Source: Brevundimonas sp. UBA7506
Lineage (GTDB): Bacteria > Pseudomonadota > Alphaproteobacteria > Caulobacterales > Caulobacteraceae
NCBI RefSeq assembly: GCF_002479495.1
Contig: NZ_DLNQ01000005.1
Location: 443,095-507,094, forward strand
Length of the DNA: 64,000 bases
Direction of reading: 5' to 3'
The notes beneath the pieces were generated by a model, which was not told where the DNA came from, did no database searches, and worked only from the letters and a program-made list of their open reading frames with translations. Shown piece by piece: positions 18,110 to 28,283 of the stretch. Both the position numbers and the translations under genes were made by a program. Numbering within the stretch: the first letter of the stretch is position 1; each line of letters begins with the position of its first letter.

Positions 18110-19098
18110 CAGGCTGCCTCCACCGTCACGCCGCGCGCGGTCAGCTGGGCCACGGCCGCCTCGGCGTCGCCGCCGGTGAAGGCCACGACCAGCTGGCCAT
18201 AGGGCTCGCCCCGGATGCGGCTGATCCGTCCCGACAGGATCGAATAGTCCACGCCCACCGTTCGCGCGACGCGGCTCAGTTCCGGCTCATAGGTCGAGCC
18301 GCCGCGGAAGGTCAGCTTGGCCATCCGCGCACCGACCGGCACGACCGAGGCGTCAAAGGCTTCCTCGCCCTCGGCCAGCATGGCGCGGGTCACGGCGTGC
18401 TGCGGATGCAGGAAGACATCCGCCGTCGCGCCCTGCTCCGCGATGCGGCCGTCCTTCAACACCGCCACCCGGTCACAGACGCGGCGCACCACCTCCATCT
18501 GGTGGGTGATCAGGACGATGGTCAGGCCGAGGTCGCGGTTCAGCCCGTCCAGCAGGGTCAGGATGTCCTCGGTCGTCTCCGGGTCAAGCGCGCTGGTCGC
18601 CTCGTCACACAGCAGGACGCTGGGACCGCAGGCCAGGGCGCGGGCGATGCCGACGCGCTGCTTCTGACCGCCCGACAGCTGGGCCGGATGCTTCCTGGCG
18701 TGTTCCGCCAGCCCCAGTTGCTCCAGCAGCTGCGCAGTGCGCGCCTTCACCTCGGCCTCGGGCCGTCCTTCCAGCCGCAGGGGGAAGGCGACATTATCCT
18801 CGATGGTCTTGGCGTTCAGCAGGTTGAAATGCTGGAAGATCATGCCGATCCGCCGCCGCGCGGCGCGCAGCTCGGCGGGCTTCAGCGCCGTGATTTCCTG
18901 ATCATCGACGAAGATGCGGCCCGCGTCGGGCGTCTCCAGCCGGTTGATGGCGCGGATCAGGGTCGACTTGCCGGCGCCCGAACGCCCGACTACGCCGAAC
19001 ACCTCGCCGCGTCCGATGGTCAGGTCGACGCCGTCCAGCGCCGTGCGCTCGCCCGCCGCGCTGCGATAGCGCCGGGTCACGCCTTCCAGTCGGATCAT
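18109..19098 (-). CDS. metN: Methionine ABC transporter ATP-binding protein MetN
   Basis: A 329-residue ATPase with Walker A GRSGAGKST, Q-loop FQHFNLL, signature LSGGQKQR and Walker B VLLCDEATSALDPET. The C-terminal ~75 residues (AKLTFRGGSTYEPELSRVAR and following) form the NIL/ACT-like domain that binds methionine and inhibits transport when cytoplasmic methionine is high. The gene begins only one base after the A-type carrier stop codon, placing methionine import in the same transcription unit as Fe-S cluster assembly. Confidence 0.94.
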   Translation of the reverse strand: MIRLEGVTRRYRSAAGERTALDGVDLTIGRGEVFGVVGRSGAGKSTLIRAINRLETPDAGRIFVDDQEITALKPAELRAARRRIGMIFQHFNLLNAKTIEDNVAFPLRLEGRPEAEVKARTAQLLEQLGLAEHARKHPAQLSGGQKQRVGIARALACGPSVLLCDEATSALDPETTEDILTLLDGLNRDLGLTIVLITHQMEVVRRVCDRVAVLKDGRIAEQGATADVFLHPQHAVTRAMLAEGEEAFDASVVPVGARMAKLTFRGGSTYEPELSRVARTVGVDYSILSGRISRIRGEPYGQLVVAFTGGDAEAAVAQLTARGVTVEAA

Positions 19099-19099
19099 G

Positions 19100-19498
19100 T
19101 CAGTCGGCGTCCAGAGCGGCGGCGGGGATGATGGTCACGCTCTCGCCGCAGCCGCAGGCGTCGGTCTCGTTCGGATTGCGGAAGACGAACTTGGACGCCA
19201 GCTTGGTCGTCTCATAGTCGATCTCGGAGCCGATCAGGAACAATACGGCCTTGGGCTGGATCAGGATCGTGACGCCCTTGTCCTCGACCACCTCGTCCAG
19301 CGGCTCGATCTGCTCGGCATAGGCGAAGGTGTACTCCTGCCCGGCGCAACCGCCGTTCTTCACCCCGACGCGCAGACCCACATAATCCTTTTCGGCGTTT
19401 TCCATGATCTCGCGCACGCGCGCGGCGGCGGCGGCGGTCAGGGTTACGGCCTTGGGCCGGGGGCGGCGCGGTCGGGCGGCGGTCTGAAGCTCGGTCAT
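19100..19498 (-). CDS. sufA: A-type Fe-S cluster carrier (SufA/IscA family)
   Basis: A 132-residue HesB/IscA-family carrier that receives clusters from SufBCD and passes them to apoproteins. The three ligand cysteines are in GVKNGGCAGQEY and, near the C terminus, ACGCGES. The N-terminal ~15 residues are Arg/Pro-rich (RPRRPRPK), an addition common in alphaproteobacteria. It lies 10 bases after sufT and one base before metN. Confidence 0.94.
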   Translation of the reverse strand: MTELQTAARPRRPRPKAVTLTAAAAARVREIMENAEKDYVGLRVGVKNGGCAGQEYTFAYAEQIEPLDEVVEDKGVTILIQPKAVLFLIGSEIDYETTKLASKFVFRNPNETDACGCGESVTIIPAAALDAD

Positions 19499-19508
19499 CG
19501 CTACGTCC

Positions 19509-19919
19509 TCAGAACATGTTCAGGGCCAGCTTGGCCTCGTCGCTCATCTTGGAGGAGTCCCACGGCGGATCGAACACCAGATTGGCGCGGGCGCTGCGCA
19601 CGCCCTCGACCTTCATCACCGCCGCCTCGACCCAGCCCGGCATTTCGCCGGCCACGGGACAGCCCGGCGCCGTCAGCGTCATCTCGACCAGGACGTCGCG
19701 GTCGTCGGACACGTCCACCTTGTAGATCAGGCCCAACTCATAGATGTCGACCGGGATTTCCGGGTCGTACACCGTCTTCAGCGCCTCGATCAGGTCGTCG
19801 GTCAGCTTGTCCAGCTCGGCCTGCGACAGGGCGCTCTTCTGCGGCTCGTCCCAGCTGGCGGCGAAGGCGTCACTGTCGCTGATGGCGGTTTCGGTCTTGG
19901 CGTCGTCCATACTCGTCAC
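19509..19919 (-). CDS. sufT: SufT-type Fe-S assembly protein (DUF59/MIP18)
   Basis: A 136-residue protein with an acidic N-terminal extension and a DUF59 domain: LIEALKTVYDPEIPVDIYELGLIY, then MTLTAPGCPVAGEMP, then LVFDPPWDSSKMSDEAKLALNMF. SufT proteins assist Fe-S maturation, especially under high cluster demand, and commonly sit in suf operons. A GTG at 19919 overlaps the sufS stop as GTGA; an ATG three codons later is also possible. Neither has an obvious Shine-Dalgarno. Confidence 0.92.
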   Translation of the reverse strand: MTSMDDAKTETAISDSDAFAASWDEPQKSALSQAELDKLTDDLIEALKTVYDPEIPVDIYELGLIYKVDVSDDRDVLVEMTLTAPGCPVAGEMPGWVEAAVMKVEGVRSARANLVFDPPWDSSKMSDEAKLALNMF

Positions 19920-21154
19920 ACGAAGAAGTTCCGCGCCTTGATCAGCGCATCCATGAAGGCGTCTGTATCCTCCACGGTGTTATATAGGGCGAAGGAGGCG
20001 CGCGTGCTCGAGGTCACGCCCAGTCTTTTCGCCAGCGGTTCGGCGCAGTGCAGACCGGCCCGCACGGCCACGCCGTAACGGTCCATGATCTGGGCCACGT
20101 CATGGGCGTGGGCGCCCTCGACCGAGAAGGTCAGCAGCGCGCCCTTCTCTTCGGCCTCGCCCAGCACCCGAAGCCAGTCGGCGTCGGCCAGCCGGGCGCG
20201 TGCGTGGTCATAGAGGGCCATCTCGTGCGCGGCCACGGCCTGCCGATCAAAGCCCGACAGCCATTCCAGCGCCGCGCCCAGACCAATGGCCTCCAGGATC
20301 GGCGGCGTCCCGGCCTCGAAGCGATGCGGCGGCGCCGCATAGGTGATGCGGTCCTTCTCGACCGTCTGGATCATCTCGCCCCCGCCCTGATAGGGCGGCA
20401 GGCTTTCCAGAGCCTCGGTCGTGCCGTACAGGGCGCCGACGCCGGTCGGGCCATACAGCTTGTGGCCGGTGATGACGTACCAGTCGCAGCCGACGGCCTG
20501 AACGTCTGGCGTGGCGTGAACCGCGCCCTGGCAGCCATCGACCAGCACCCGTGCGCCTGCGGCATGGGCCAGACGGGTGATCTCGGCGATGGGGTTGATG
20601 GTGCCCAGGACGTTGGACATGTGGGTGACGGCGACGACCTTGGTCCTCGGCCCCAGAAGCGCGGCATAGGCTTCCATATCAAGCGAGCCGTCGTCCTTGA
20701 TCGGCGCCCATTTCAGCACCGCGCCCTTGCGCTCGCGCAGCAGGTGCCACGGCACGATGTTGGAGTGGTGCTCCATCTCGGTGACGATGATCTCGTCGCC
20801 GGGTTCGATGCTCAGGCCGATCCCGTTGGCGACCAAATTGATCGCCTCTGTCCCGCCCTTGGTCCAGACGATGTTCTCGCCCGAGGGCGCGTTCAGGAAG
20901 CTGGCGACGATCTCGCGCGCCGCCTCAAAGGCCTCGGTCGCCTCGTTCGACAGTGTGTGCAGGCCGCGATGGACGTTGGCGTAGCTGCCCTCCATCGACG
21001 CCACCAGGGCGTCGATCACCGCACGCGGCTTCTGCGCCGAGGCGGCGTTGTCCAGATAGACCAGCGGCTTGCCGTTCACCTGTCGCGACAGGATCGGGAA
21101 CTGCGCCCGCGCGGCGTAGGGGTCGAAGGTATTCACAGGCGAGCCGTCAGCCAT
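19916..21154 (-). CDS. sufS: SufS-type cysteine desulfurase
   Basis: A 412-residue PLP enzyme that removes sulfur from cysteine for SufBCD. The PLP lysine lies in VITGHKLYGPTG and the persulfide cysteine in RAGLHCAEPLAKRLG, the class II (SufS/CsdA) pattern. N-terminal landmarks are PLVYLDNAASAQKPRAVIDA and THMSNVLGTINPI. The ATG at 21154 has a perfect AAGGAGG seven to eight bases upstream and overlaps sufD by 22 bases; a GTG at 21136 is less likely. Confidence 0.96.
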   Translation of the reverse strand: MADGSPVNTFDPYAARAQFPILSRQVNGKPLVYLDNAASAQKPRAVIDALVASMEGSYANVHRGLHTLSNEATEAFEAAREIVASFLNAPSGENIVWTKGGTEAINLVANGIGLSIEPGDEIIVTEMEHHSNIVPWHLLRERKGAVLKWAPIKDDGSLDMEAYAALLGPRTKVVAVTHMSNVLGTINPIAEITRLAHAAGARVLVDGCQGAVHATPDVQAVGCDWYVITGHKLYGPTGVGALYGTTEALESLPPYQGGGEMIQTVEKDRITYAAPPHRFEAGTPPILEAIGLGAALEWLSGFDRQAVAAHEMALYDHARARLADADWLRVLGEAEEKGALLTFSVEGAHAHDVAQIMDRYGVAVRAGLHCAEPLAKRLGVTSSTRASFALYNTVEDTDAFMDALIKARNFFV

Positions 21155-22151
21155 GCGCGCACAACCTCCTTGGCGGCCTCGTCCTCGATGCGATCAACGA
21201 CCTCGAACAGGAAAGCCTGGACCAGCAGGGCGCGAGCCTCGTCGGCCGGAATGCCGCGCTGCTGCATATAGAAGAGCGCGCTTTCATCCAGCGTCCCCAC
21301 CGTATTGCCGTGGGCGCACTGCACGTCGTCGGCATAGATGATCAGCTCGGGCTTGGCGTCGATCTCGCCGCGCTCGGACGCGATCAGGGCGTTGTGGGCC
21401 ATGCGGGCGTCGGTGCCGTCGGCCCCGCGCTCGACGATGATCTTGCCCTGAAACACGCCGCGTGCGGTGTCGTGGACGACGCCCTTGGTCAGTTGGCTGG
21501 TCGTGCCGTCGGCGGCCCGGTGATCGACCACGGTCGTCAGGTCCGCATGGCGCGAACCCTTCAACAAATAGAGGCCATCCAGACGCGTGTCGGCGCCCTC
21601 GGCCCCGTGGCTCAACTGCGTCTCGATGCGTTGGAGCCTGGCGCCGGTCGTGACGATGGTCTGGCGATAGCGACCGCCGGCCTCCAGCCGCACCTCGGCG
21701 TTCATCACCGAAATAGCGTCCTCGGGCTCCTCGATCAGGACGATGCGGGTGACCTCGGCGTCGCCGGCGACGTCGATCTCGACCTTGTTGTGGGCCACAT
21801 AGGCCGAGCCCTTGCCCTCATGCGTCTCCAGCAGCAGCAGCTTCGCGCCCGGACGGGCCACGATGCGCGCCGCCGCCGTGTGGCCGGTGCCGACCGCGTC
21901 CGAGAGGAAGCGCAGACGCAGGGTCTGCACGCCCGAGGCGATGAAGTCAGTGACGCCAACCGGGCGGCCGTTGGCGAAGACGATCGCCTCTCCGCCCAGG
22001 TCATAAAACGGCCCCGGCGCTCCGACCAGCGCCGTTCCCGAGGGCTCAGGCGCTTCACGAAGCCAGCGCTTCAAGTCGCTGTATTTCCAAGCCTCCGTGC
22101 GCCGCGACGGAAAGGTCTCGGCGTTCGTCAGATCGATTTGCGGCGCTGCGC

Positions 22152-22155
<4 letters not shown>
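21133..22155 (-). CDS. sufD: Fe-S cluster assembly protein SufD
   Basis: A 340-residue SufD, shorter than the ~420 residues of E. coli SufD but usual for alphaproteobacteria, with the N-terminal domain reduced. Family landmarks are SRRTEAWKYSDLKRWL near the start, the beta-helix core, and the C-terminal DVQCAHGNTVGTLDESALFYMQQRGIP containing the conserved His. It pairs with SufB in the SufBC2D scaffold. The ATG overlaps the sufC stop as ATGA. Confidence 0.95.
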
Positions 22156-22900
<745 letters not shown>

Positions 22901-22901
<1 letters not shown>

Positions 22902-23259
22902 CAGACGGTCTTCTTGGTGAACCAGCCGGCAATTCGGGCCGACAATGATTTGGACGTTTGTTGGGGAATAACGTTTCCGGCGCGATCAAGCGTGACAGTC
23001 CGTTTGAACCAGAACTCATGCATTTCTTCACGAAACGCACGGTCTTCCACGGGAAATCCCGAAGCGTCACCGATAACGGAATCGATCATGCATCGGGCGC
23101 AAAGCGCAGTTCCCTCCACATCATCAATCCAATCCTCAATCTCGGTCGGAGGATAGGTCTCCAGGCAGTAAAAGCAGCCACAAACCAAGCTCGCCTGAAC
23201 TTCGGCTCTGTGGTTGGCACAGTGCTTGTGGGCTTCGCGAAGATAGGCTTTCGTAAAGG

Positions 23260-23263
<4 letters not shown>
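22901..23263 (-). CDS. Six-cysteine zinc-ribbon-like protein of unknown function inside the suf operon
   Basis: A 120-residue soluble protein placed between sufB and sufC with GTGA overlap upstream and ATGA overlap downstream, so its translation is coupled to both. It has six cysteines: C15, C28, C30, C33, C55 and C58. The pairs C30-x2-C33 (GCFYC) and C55-x2-C58 (CARC) look like a zinc ribbon or metal/cluster site, with H14 and H18 nearby. Other features are [24 protein letters not shown] and MHEFWF. I recall similar small cytoplasmic proteins scattered across bacteria without known function. The DNA looks less GC-rich than the flanking suf genes, suggesting later insertion (inference). Confidence 0.85.
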
Positions 23264-24726
<1,463 letters not shown>

Positions 24727-24729
24727 GAC

Positions 24730-25866
24730 TTACGCGACTTCCTTCACGCGCTCAGACAGACGCGCTTGATGCTTGTTCCAGGCCGTGACCCAGGCCTCGG
24801 CGAACCGGTCCCAGTCGCCCTGCGTCGTGCCCCAGCCGCCGGAAACGCGCACGCCCCCGGTCGCCAGCGAATCCAGGCCCATGGCGCTGATCGTCTTGGA
24901 CGGCTTGACCTTGCCCGACGAACAGGCCGAGCCGGCCGAGACCATGACTCCGACCAGATCGAGCGTGATCAACTGCTGCGGGCTGTCCCAGCCCTCGATC
25001 GCCATGAAGAGGGTGTTGGGCAGGCGGGGAACCGCGCCGCCGATGATGGTGGCGCCCGCCGCCTTGACCTTGGCTTCCGCCGTATCGCGCCAAACCACAT
25101 GCGCCATCGCTTGGTCCAGATCGCGGGCCGCGCAATCGGCGGCGGCGCCGAAGCCGGTGATGCCCGGCATGTTCTCGGTCCCGGCGCGCAGGCCGCGCTC
25201 CTGACCCGCGCCATGCAGGATACGCACGGCGGCGACGCCTTCCTTCAGCACCAGAGCGCCCACGCCCTGCGGCCCGCCCAGCTTGTGCGCCGACAGGGTC
25301 AGGCTGTCCGCGTCCAGCGTCCGCATATCGACCGGAATCTTGCCCGCCGACTGGATGGCGTCGACGTGCAGCCAGGCTCCCGCCGCGCGGACCAGAGCCG
25401 CCGCCTCGGCGATGGGCTGGATCACGCCGCTTTCATTGTTCGCGTGATGGATGGCGACCACGGCGCGGCCCGGACGCGCCAGCGCCCCGGCCAGCCAGGC
25501 CAGATCGACCACGCCGTTTTCGTCGACCGGCAGGACCTCGACCGGTGCGCCTGTCGCCGTCGCCGCCTCGGCCACGCAAGGATGTTCGGTCGCGCCGACG
25601 ATCAACCGCTCGCAGCCCGCCGCCAGAGCGCTGACAATGGCCTGGGCGTTGGATTCCGTGCCGCCGGACGAGAAGACCACGGCGGTCGGATCAGCCCCCA
25701 CCAGCTCCGCCACCTGGGCCCGCGCCGTCTCGATGCGCGCCCGCGCCCGGCGCCCGGCGGCGTGGACCGCCGACGGATTGCCGTTGTCGGCCAGGGCCTT
25801 GGCCATGATTTCCTGCACTTCCGGACGGACCAGACCCGAGGCGTTGTAATCCAGATAGACGCTCAT
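24730..25866 (-). CDS. Cysteine desulfurase, NifS/IscS class
   Basis: A 378-residue class I PLP desulfurase, distinct from the SufS encoded three genes later. The PLP lysine is in SLTLSAHKLGGPQG and the mobile cysteine loop reads GSACSSGKVKPS, the NifS/IscS signature. It starts YLDYNASGLVRPEV. The ATG at 25866 overlaps the iscR stop as ATGA; an upstream in-frame extension lies inside iscR and was rejected. In alphaproteobacterial suf operons such an iscS-like gene typically follows iscR. Whether it feeds Fe-S assembly or tRNA thiolation is unknown. Confidence 0.93.
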   Translation of the reverse strand: MSVYLDYNASGLVRPEVQEIMAKALADNGNPSAVHAAGRRARARIETARAQVAELVGADPTAVVFSSGGTESNAQAIVSALAAGCERLIVGATEHPCVAEAATATGAPVEVLPVDENGVVDLAWLAGALARPGRAVVAIHHANNESGVIQPIAEAAALVRAAGAWLHVDAIQSAGKIPVDMRTLDADSLTLSAHKLGGPQGVGALVLKEGVAAVRILHGAGQERGLRAGTENMPGITGFGAAADCAARDLDQAMAHVVWRDTAEAKVKAAGATIIGGAVPRLPNTLFMAIEGWDSPQQLITLDLVGVMVSAGSACSSGKVKPSKTISAMGLDSLATGGVRVSGGWGTTQGDWDRFAEAWVTAWNKHQARLSERVKEVA

Positions 25867-26330
25867 GCCGCGGCCTCCATCCCGGCGCCGGTCGGCACGC
25901 CCAGGCGCGCCGGACCCGTGCGGTGCTGGATGACGTCTTCCAGACTGACGCTGGCGAGATAGCGATGGATTTCCTGGCCCAGATCTTCCCACAGGTGGTG
26001 GGTGATGCAGCGCTCGCCCTTGATCATGCAGCCCTTGGGCGATCCGGCGCCGACGCAGCGGGTGGCGCGGATCGGCTCGTCGACGGCCAGAACGATTTCA
26101 GCCACGGCGGTCGCACAGGCCTCGCGCGCCAGGCGATAGCCGCCGCCCGGTCCGCGCACGCTCTTGACCAGACCGCTTTTACGAAGCCGTGCGAACAACT
26201 GTTCCAGATAGCTAAGGGAGATTTCCTGACGCGTGGCGATTTCGGCCAGAGACACCGCGCGATCCGCGCCGTTCTTTGCCAGATCGGCCATCGCCATTAC
26301 GGCGTATCGTCCCTTTGTCGACAGACGCAT
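25863..26330 (-). CDS. iscR: Rrf2-family regulator IscR
   Basis: A 155-residue winged-helix transcription factor. MRLSTKGRYAVMAMADLA and the recognition region QEISLSYLEQLFARLRKSGLVKSVRGPGGGYRLA are the Rrf2 signature. C92, C101, C108 and H111 form a candidate [2Fe-2S] site, as in IscR, though spaced more widely than in E. coli (C92, C98, C104, H107). IscR normally represses its operon when loaded with a cluster. It is the first gene of the suf unit; a palindrome overlapping its -10 region is the likely operator. Confidence 0.94.
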   Translation of the reverse strand: MRLSTKGRYAVMAMADLAKNGADRAVSLAEIATRQEISLSYLEQLFARLRKSGLVKSVRGPGGGYRLAREACATAVAEIVLAVDEPIRATRCVGAGSPKGCMIKGERCITHHLWEDLGQEIHRYLASVSLEDVIQHRTGPARLGVPTGAGMEAAA

Positions 26331-26412
26331 GGAATGCCCTCAAAAATTTCACGCTTTTCGGGGCTCATGTGCTAGAACCCGCGCCCTCGCAGACAAGTGC
26401 GCCACGCCGAGC

Positions 26413-26442
26413 GGACTTAAAAAGTCCTACTGCGTTGGTCAA
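26413..26442 (-). promoter_or_regulatory. iscR-suf promoter with overlapping palindromic operator
   Basis: On the minus strand, TTGACC (26442-26437), a 17-base spacer, then TAAGTC (26419-26414). A perfect inverted repeat GGACTT-AAA-AAGTCC (26413-26427) covers the -10 hexamer. A repressor bound here would block RNA polymerase, fitting IscR autoregulation; other iron regulators are possible. Confidence 0.55.
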
Positions 26443-26491
26443 GTATTGTCCGCCCGCGAAACGACAGTTGAAGACAGGATTCCGCTGATCC

Positions 26492-27142
26492 ATGCCTGAA
26501 GTCATTCTTCCCGGCGCCTCGGGCCGTATCGAAGGCCGCTATTCGCCCGGCAAGCGCCCCAATGCGCCGATCGCCCTGATCCTGCACCCGCACCCCAAGG
26601 CGGGCGGGCATATGAACAACCCGGTGGCGGTGACCCTGCACCAGCTGTTCGTCCAGCGCGGCTTCGCCACCCTGCGCTACAACTCGCGCGGCGTCGGCAA
26701 GTCGCAGGGTGAGTTCGACAGCGGCATCGGCGAACTGGCCGATGCAGCCACGGCCCTGGACTGGCTGCAGGCCAACAACCCCGCCGCCACCCAGACCTGG
26801 GTCGCCGGCTATCAGTTCGGCGCCTATATCGGCATGCAGCTTCTGATGCGTCGTCCCGAGACGGATGGCTTCATCTCGGTGTCGCCGCCCTCGAACATGT
26901 ACGACTTCAGCTTCCTGGCCCCCTGCCCGGCGTCTGGCCTGTTCCTGCACGGCACCGCCGATACCGTCGTGCCGCCGGTCGAGGTCGAGCGCGTGGTCAA
27001 CAAGCTGCGCACGCAAAAAGGCATCGTCATCGACTACGAACTGGAAGAAGGCGCGAGCCACTTCTGGCAGGACCATATCGACGCCGTCGATCGCCGCGTC
27101 GGCGCCTATCTGGACAAGCGACTGGCCGAGAACCCGGCCTGA
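26492..27142 (+). CDS. Alpha/beta hydrolase-fold protein with altered nucleophile elbow
   Basis: A 216-residue protein of the short alpha/beta hydrolase group (COG2945-like): LILHPHPKAGGHMNN, TLRYNSRGVGKSQGEF, GFISVSPPSNMYDFSF and LHGTADTVVPP. The usual GxSxG elbow reads G106-Y-Q108-F-G110, so the nucleophilic serine is replaced by glutamine, while candidate D157 and H190 (EGASHFW) remain. Ordinary esterase chemistry is therefore doubtful. The codon is CAG in an undamaged frame, so this is not an obvious sequencing error. It is divergent from iscR and has no signal peptide. Function unknown. Confidence 0.85.
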   Translation: MPEVILPGASGRIEGRYSPGKRPNAPIALILHPHPKAGGHMNNPVAVTLHQLFVQRGFATLRYNSRGVGKSQGEFDSGIGELADAATALDWLQANNPAATQTWVAGYQFGAYIGMQLLMRRPETDGFISVSPPSNMYDFSFLAPCPASGLFLHGTADTVVPPVEVERVVNKLRTQKGIVIDYELEEGASHFWQDHIDAVDRRVGAYLDKRLAENPA

Positions 27143-27149
27143 TCGGACT

Positions 27150-28127
27150 TCATGTGTCGACCCGGGTTTCGGCCCGGGTCTTCCACATCGACCACAGGAT
27201 ACCCGCGGCCAGGATGGCGGCCGTCACGCCGAGCGAGATCGCCGGCGGAAACTTCTCCAACCCCATCAGCGGCGCGGCGATGACCTTCCCCCCGATGAAG
27301 ACCAGCAGGATCGCCAGCGCCTGCTTCAGATAGGCGAAGCGGTGGATCACCGCCGCCAAGGCGAAATAGAGCGCCCGTAGCCCCAGAATGGCGAAGATGT
27401 TGGACGTGTAGACGATGTAGGGGTCCGTCGTGATGGCGAAGATCGCCGGCACCGAGTCCACAGCGAAGATCACGTCCGCAAACTCGATGGTCACCAGGGC
27501 CAGGAACAGCGGCGTGGCGTGCCAGATCATCCGCCCGGCGGAGTTCTTCTCATGTACGAAGAACCGCGATCCGTGCAACTGATCCGTCACTGGCATGTGA
27601 CGCCTCAGCCAATTTACCAGACCTTGCCCGGTGGCTGCTTCCTCGGTGGGGCTGGTGGCCATCATCCTCCCGCCGGTGAAGATCAGGAAGCCGGCGAAAA
27701 CAAAGAGCACCCACTCGTAGCGGCTGATCAGAGCCGCCCCTGCCGCGATCATCACCGCCCTCAGCACGATGACGCCCAGCACGCCCCAGAACAGGACGCG
27801 GTGCTGATGCAGGCGCGGGATGCCGAAGGCGCTGAAAATCATGGCGATGACAAAGACATTGTCCATCGCCAGGCTCTTTTCGATGGCGTAGCCGGTCAGA
27901 TAGTCGAGCCCGCTGCCCGTCCCCAGCCGCACCCAGACCCAGATCCCGAACAGCAGGGCGACCGCAATATAGAAAGCCGAGAGCAACAGGCTCTCCCGCA
28001 CGCCGATCTCGTGCGCCTTGCGATGCAGGACGCCCAGATCGAAGGCCAGCAGGGCGACCACGACCACCATAAAACCCGCCCACATCCAGGCGGGCTTGCC
28101 CATCCATTCAACCGTCAGGAACTCCAT
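27150..28127 (-). CDS. TerC-family integral membrane protein
   Basis: A 325-residue protein with about nine membrane helices. TerC-family landmarks are EKSLAMDNVFVIAMIFSAFGIP (with its Asp-Asn pair), HRVLFWGVLGVIVLRAVMI and VTIEFADVIFAVDSVPAIFAITTDPYIVYTSN. Members such as Alx act in metal (notably manganese) efflux; others load metals into exported proteins. The ATG at 28127 has AGAGG about six bases upstream and was preferred to a GTG at 28148. The ~155-base leader between it and the next gene shows nothing I recognise as a yybP-ykoY riboswitch. Confidence 0.92.
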   Translation of the reverse strand: MEFLTVEWMGKPAWMWAGFMVVVVALLAFDLGVLHRKAHEIGVRESLLLSAFYIAVALLFGIWVWVRLGTGSGLDYLTGYAIEKSLAMDNVFVIAMIFSAFGIPRLHQHRVLFWGVLGVIVLRAVMIAAGAALISRYEWVLFVFAGFLIFTGGRMMATSPTEEAATGQGLVNWLRRHMPVTDQLHGSRFFVHEKNSAGRMIWHATPLFLALVTIEFADVIFAVDSVPAIFAITTDPYIVYTSNIFAILGLRALYFALAAVIHRFAYLKQALAILLVFIGGKVIAAPLMGLEKFPPAISLGVTAAILAAGILWSMWKTRAETRVDT

Positions 28128-28283
28128 CCGCGCCTCTGGACCGTTCACGCTCCCGACGCCCGAGCGGACGACCGGCGCGGCCCGACATCACGACCATCAT
28201 CTCCCACAGGGTCGCCAGAGGGGCCCGGTCCGCTCACAAGGCAACGCGGAAATGGCGAGGTCGTTCAGCCGCCCGGCTGCGAC

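Noticed and set aside
19098..19100. SAM riboswitch controlling metNIQ
   Set aside because: metN begins one base after the preceding gene, so there is no leader.
28128..28283. yybP-ykoY manganese riboswitch upstream of the TerC gene
   Set aside because: The ~155-base leader lacks the conserved core sequences I would expect; no supportable structure was found.
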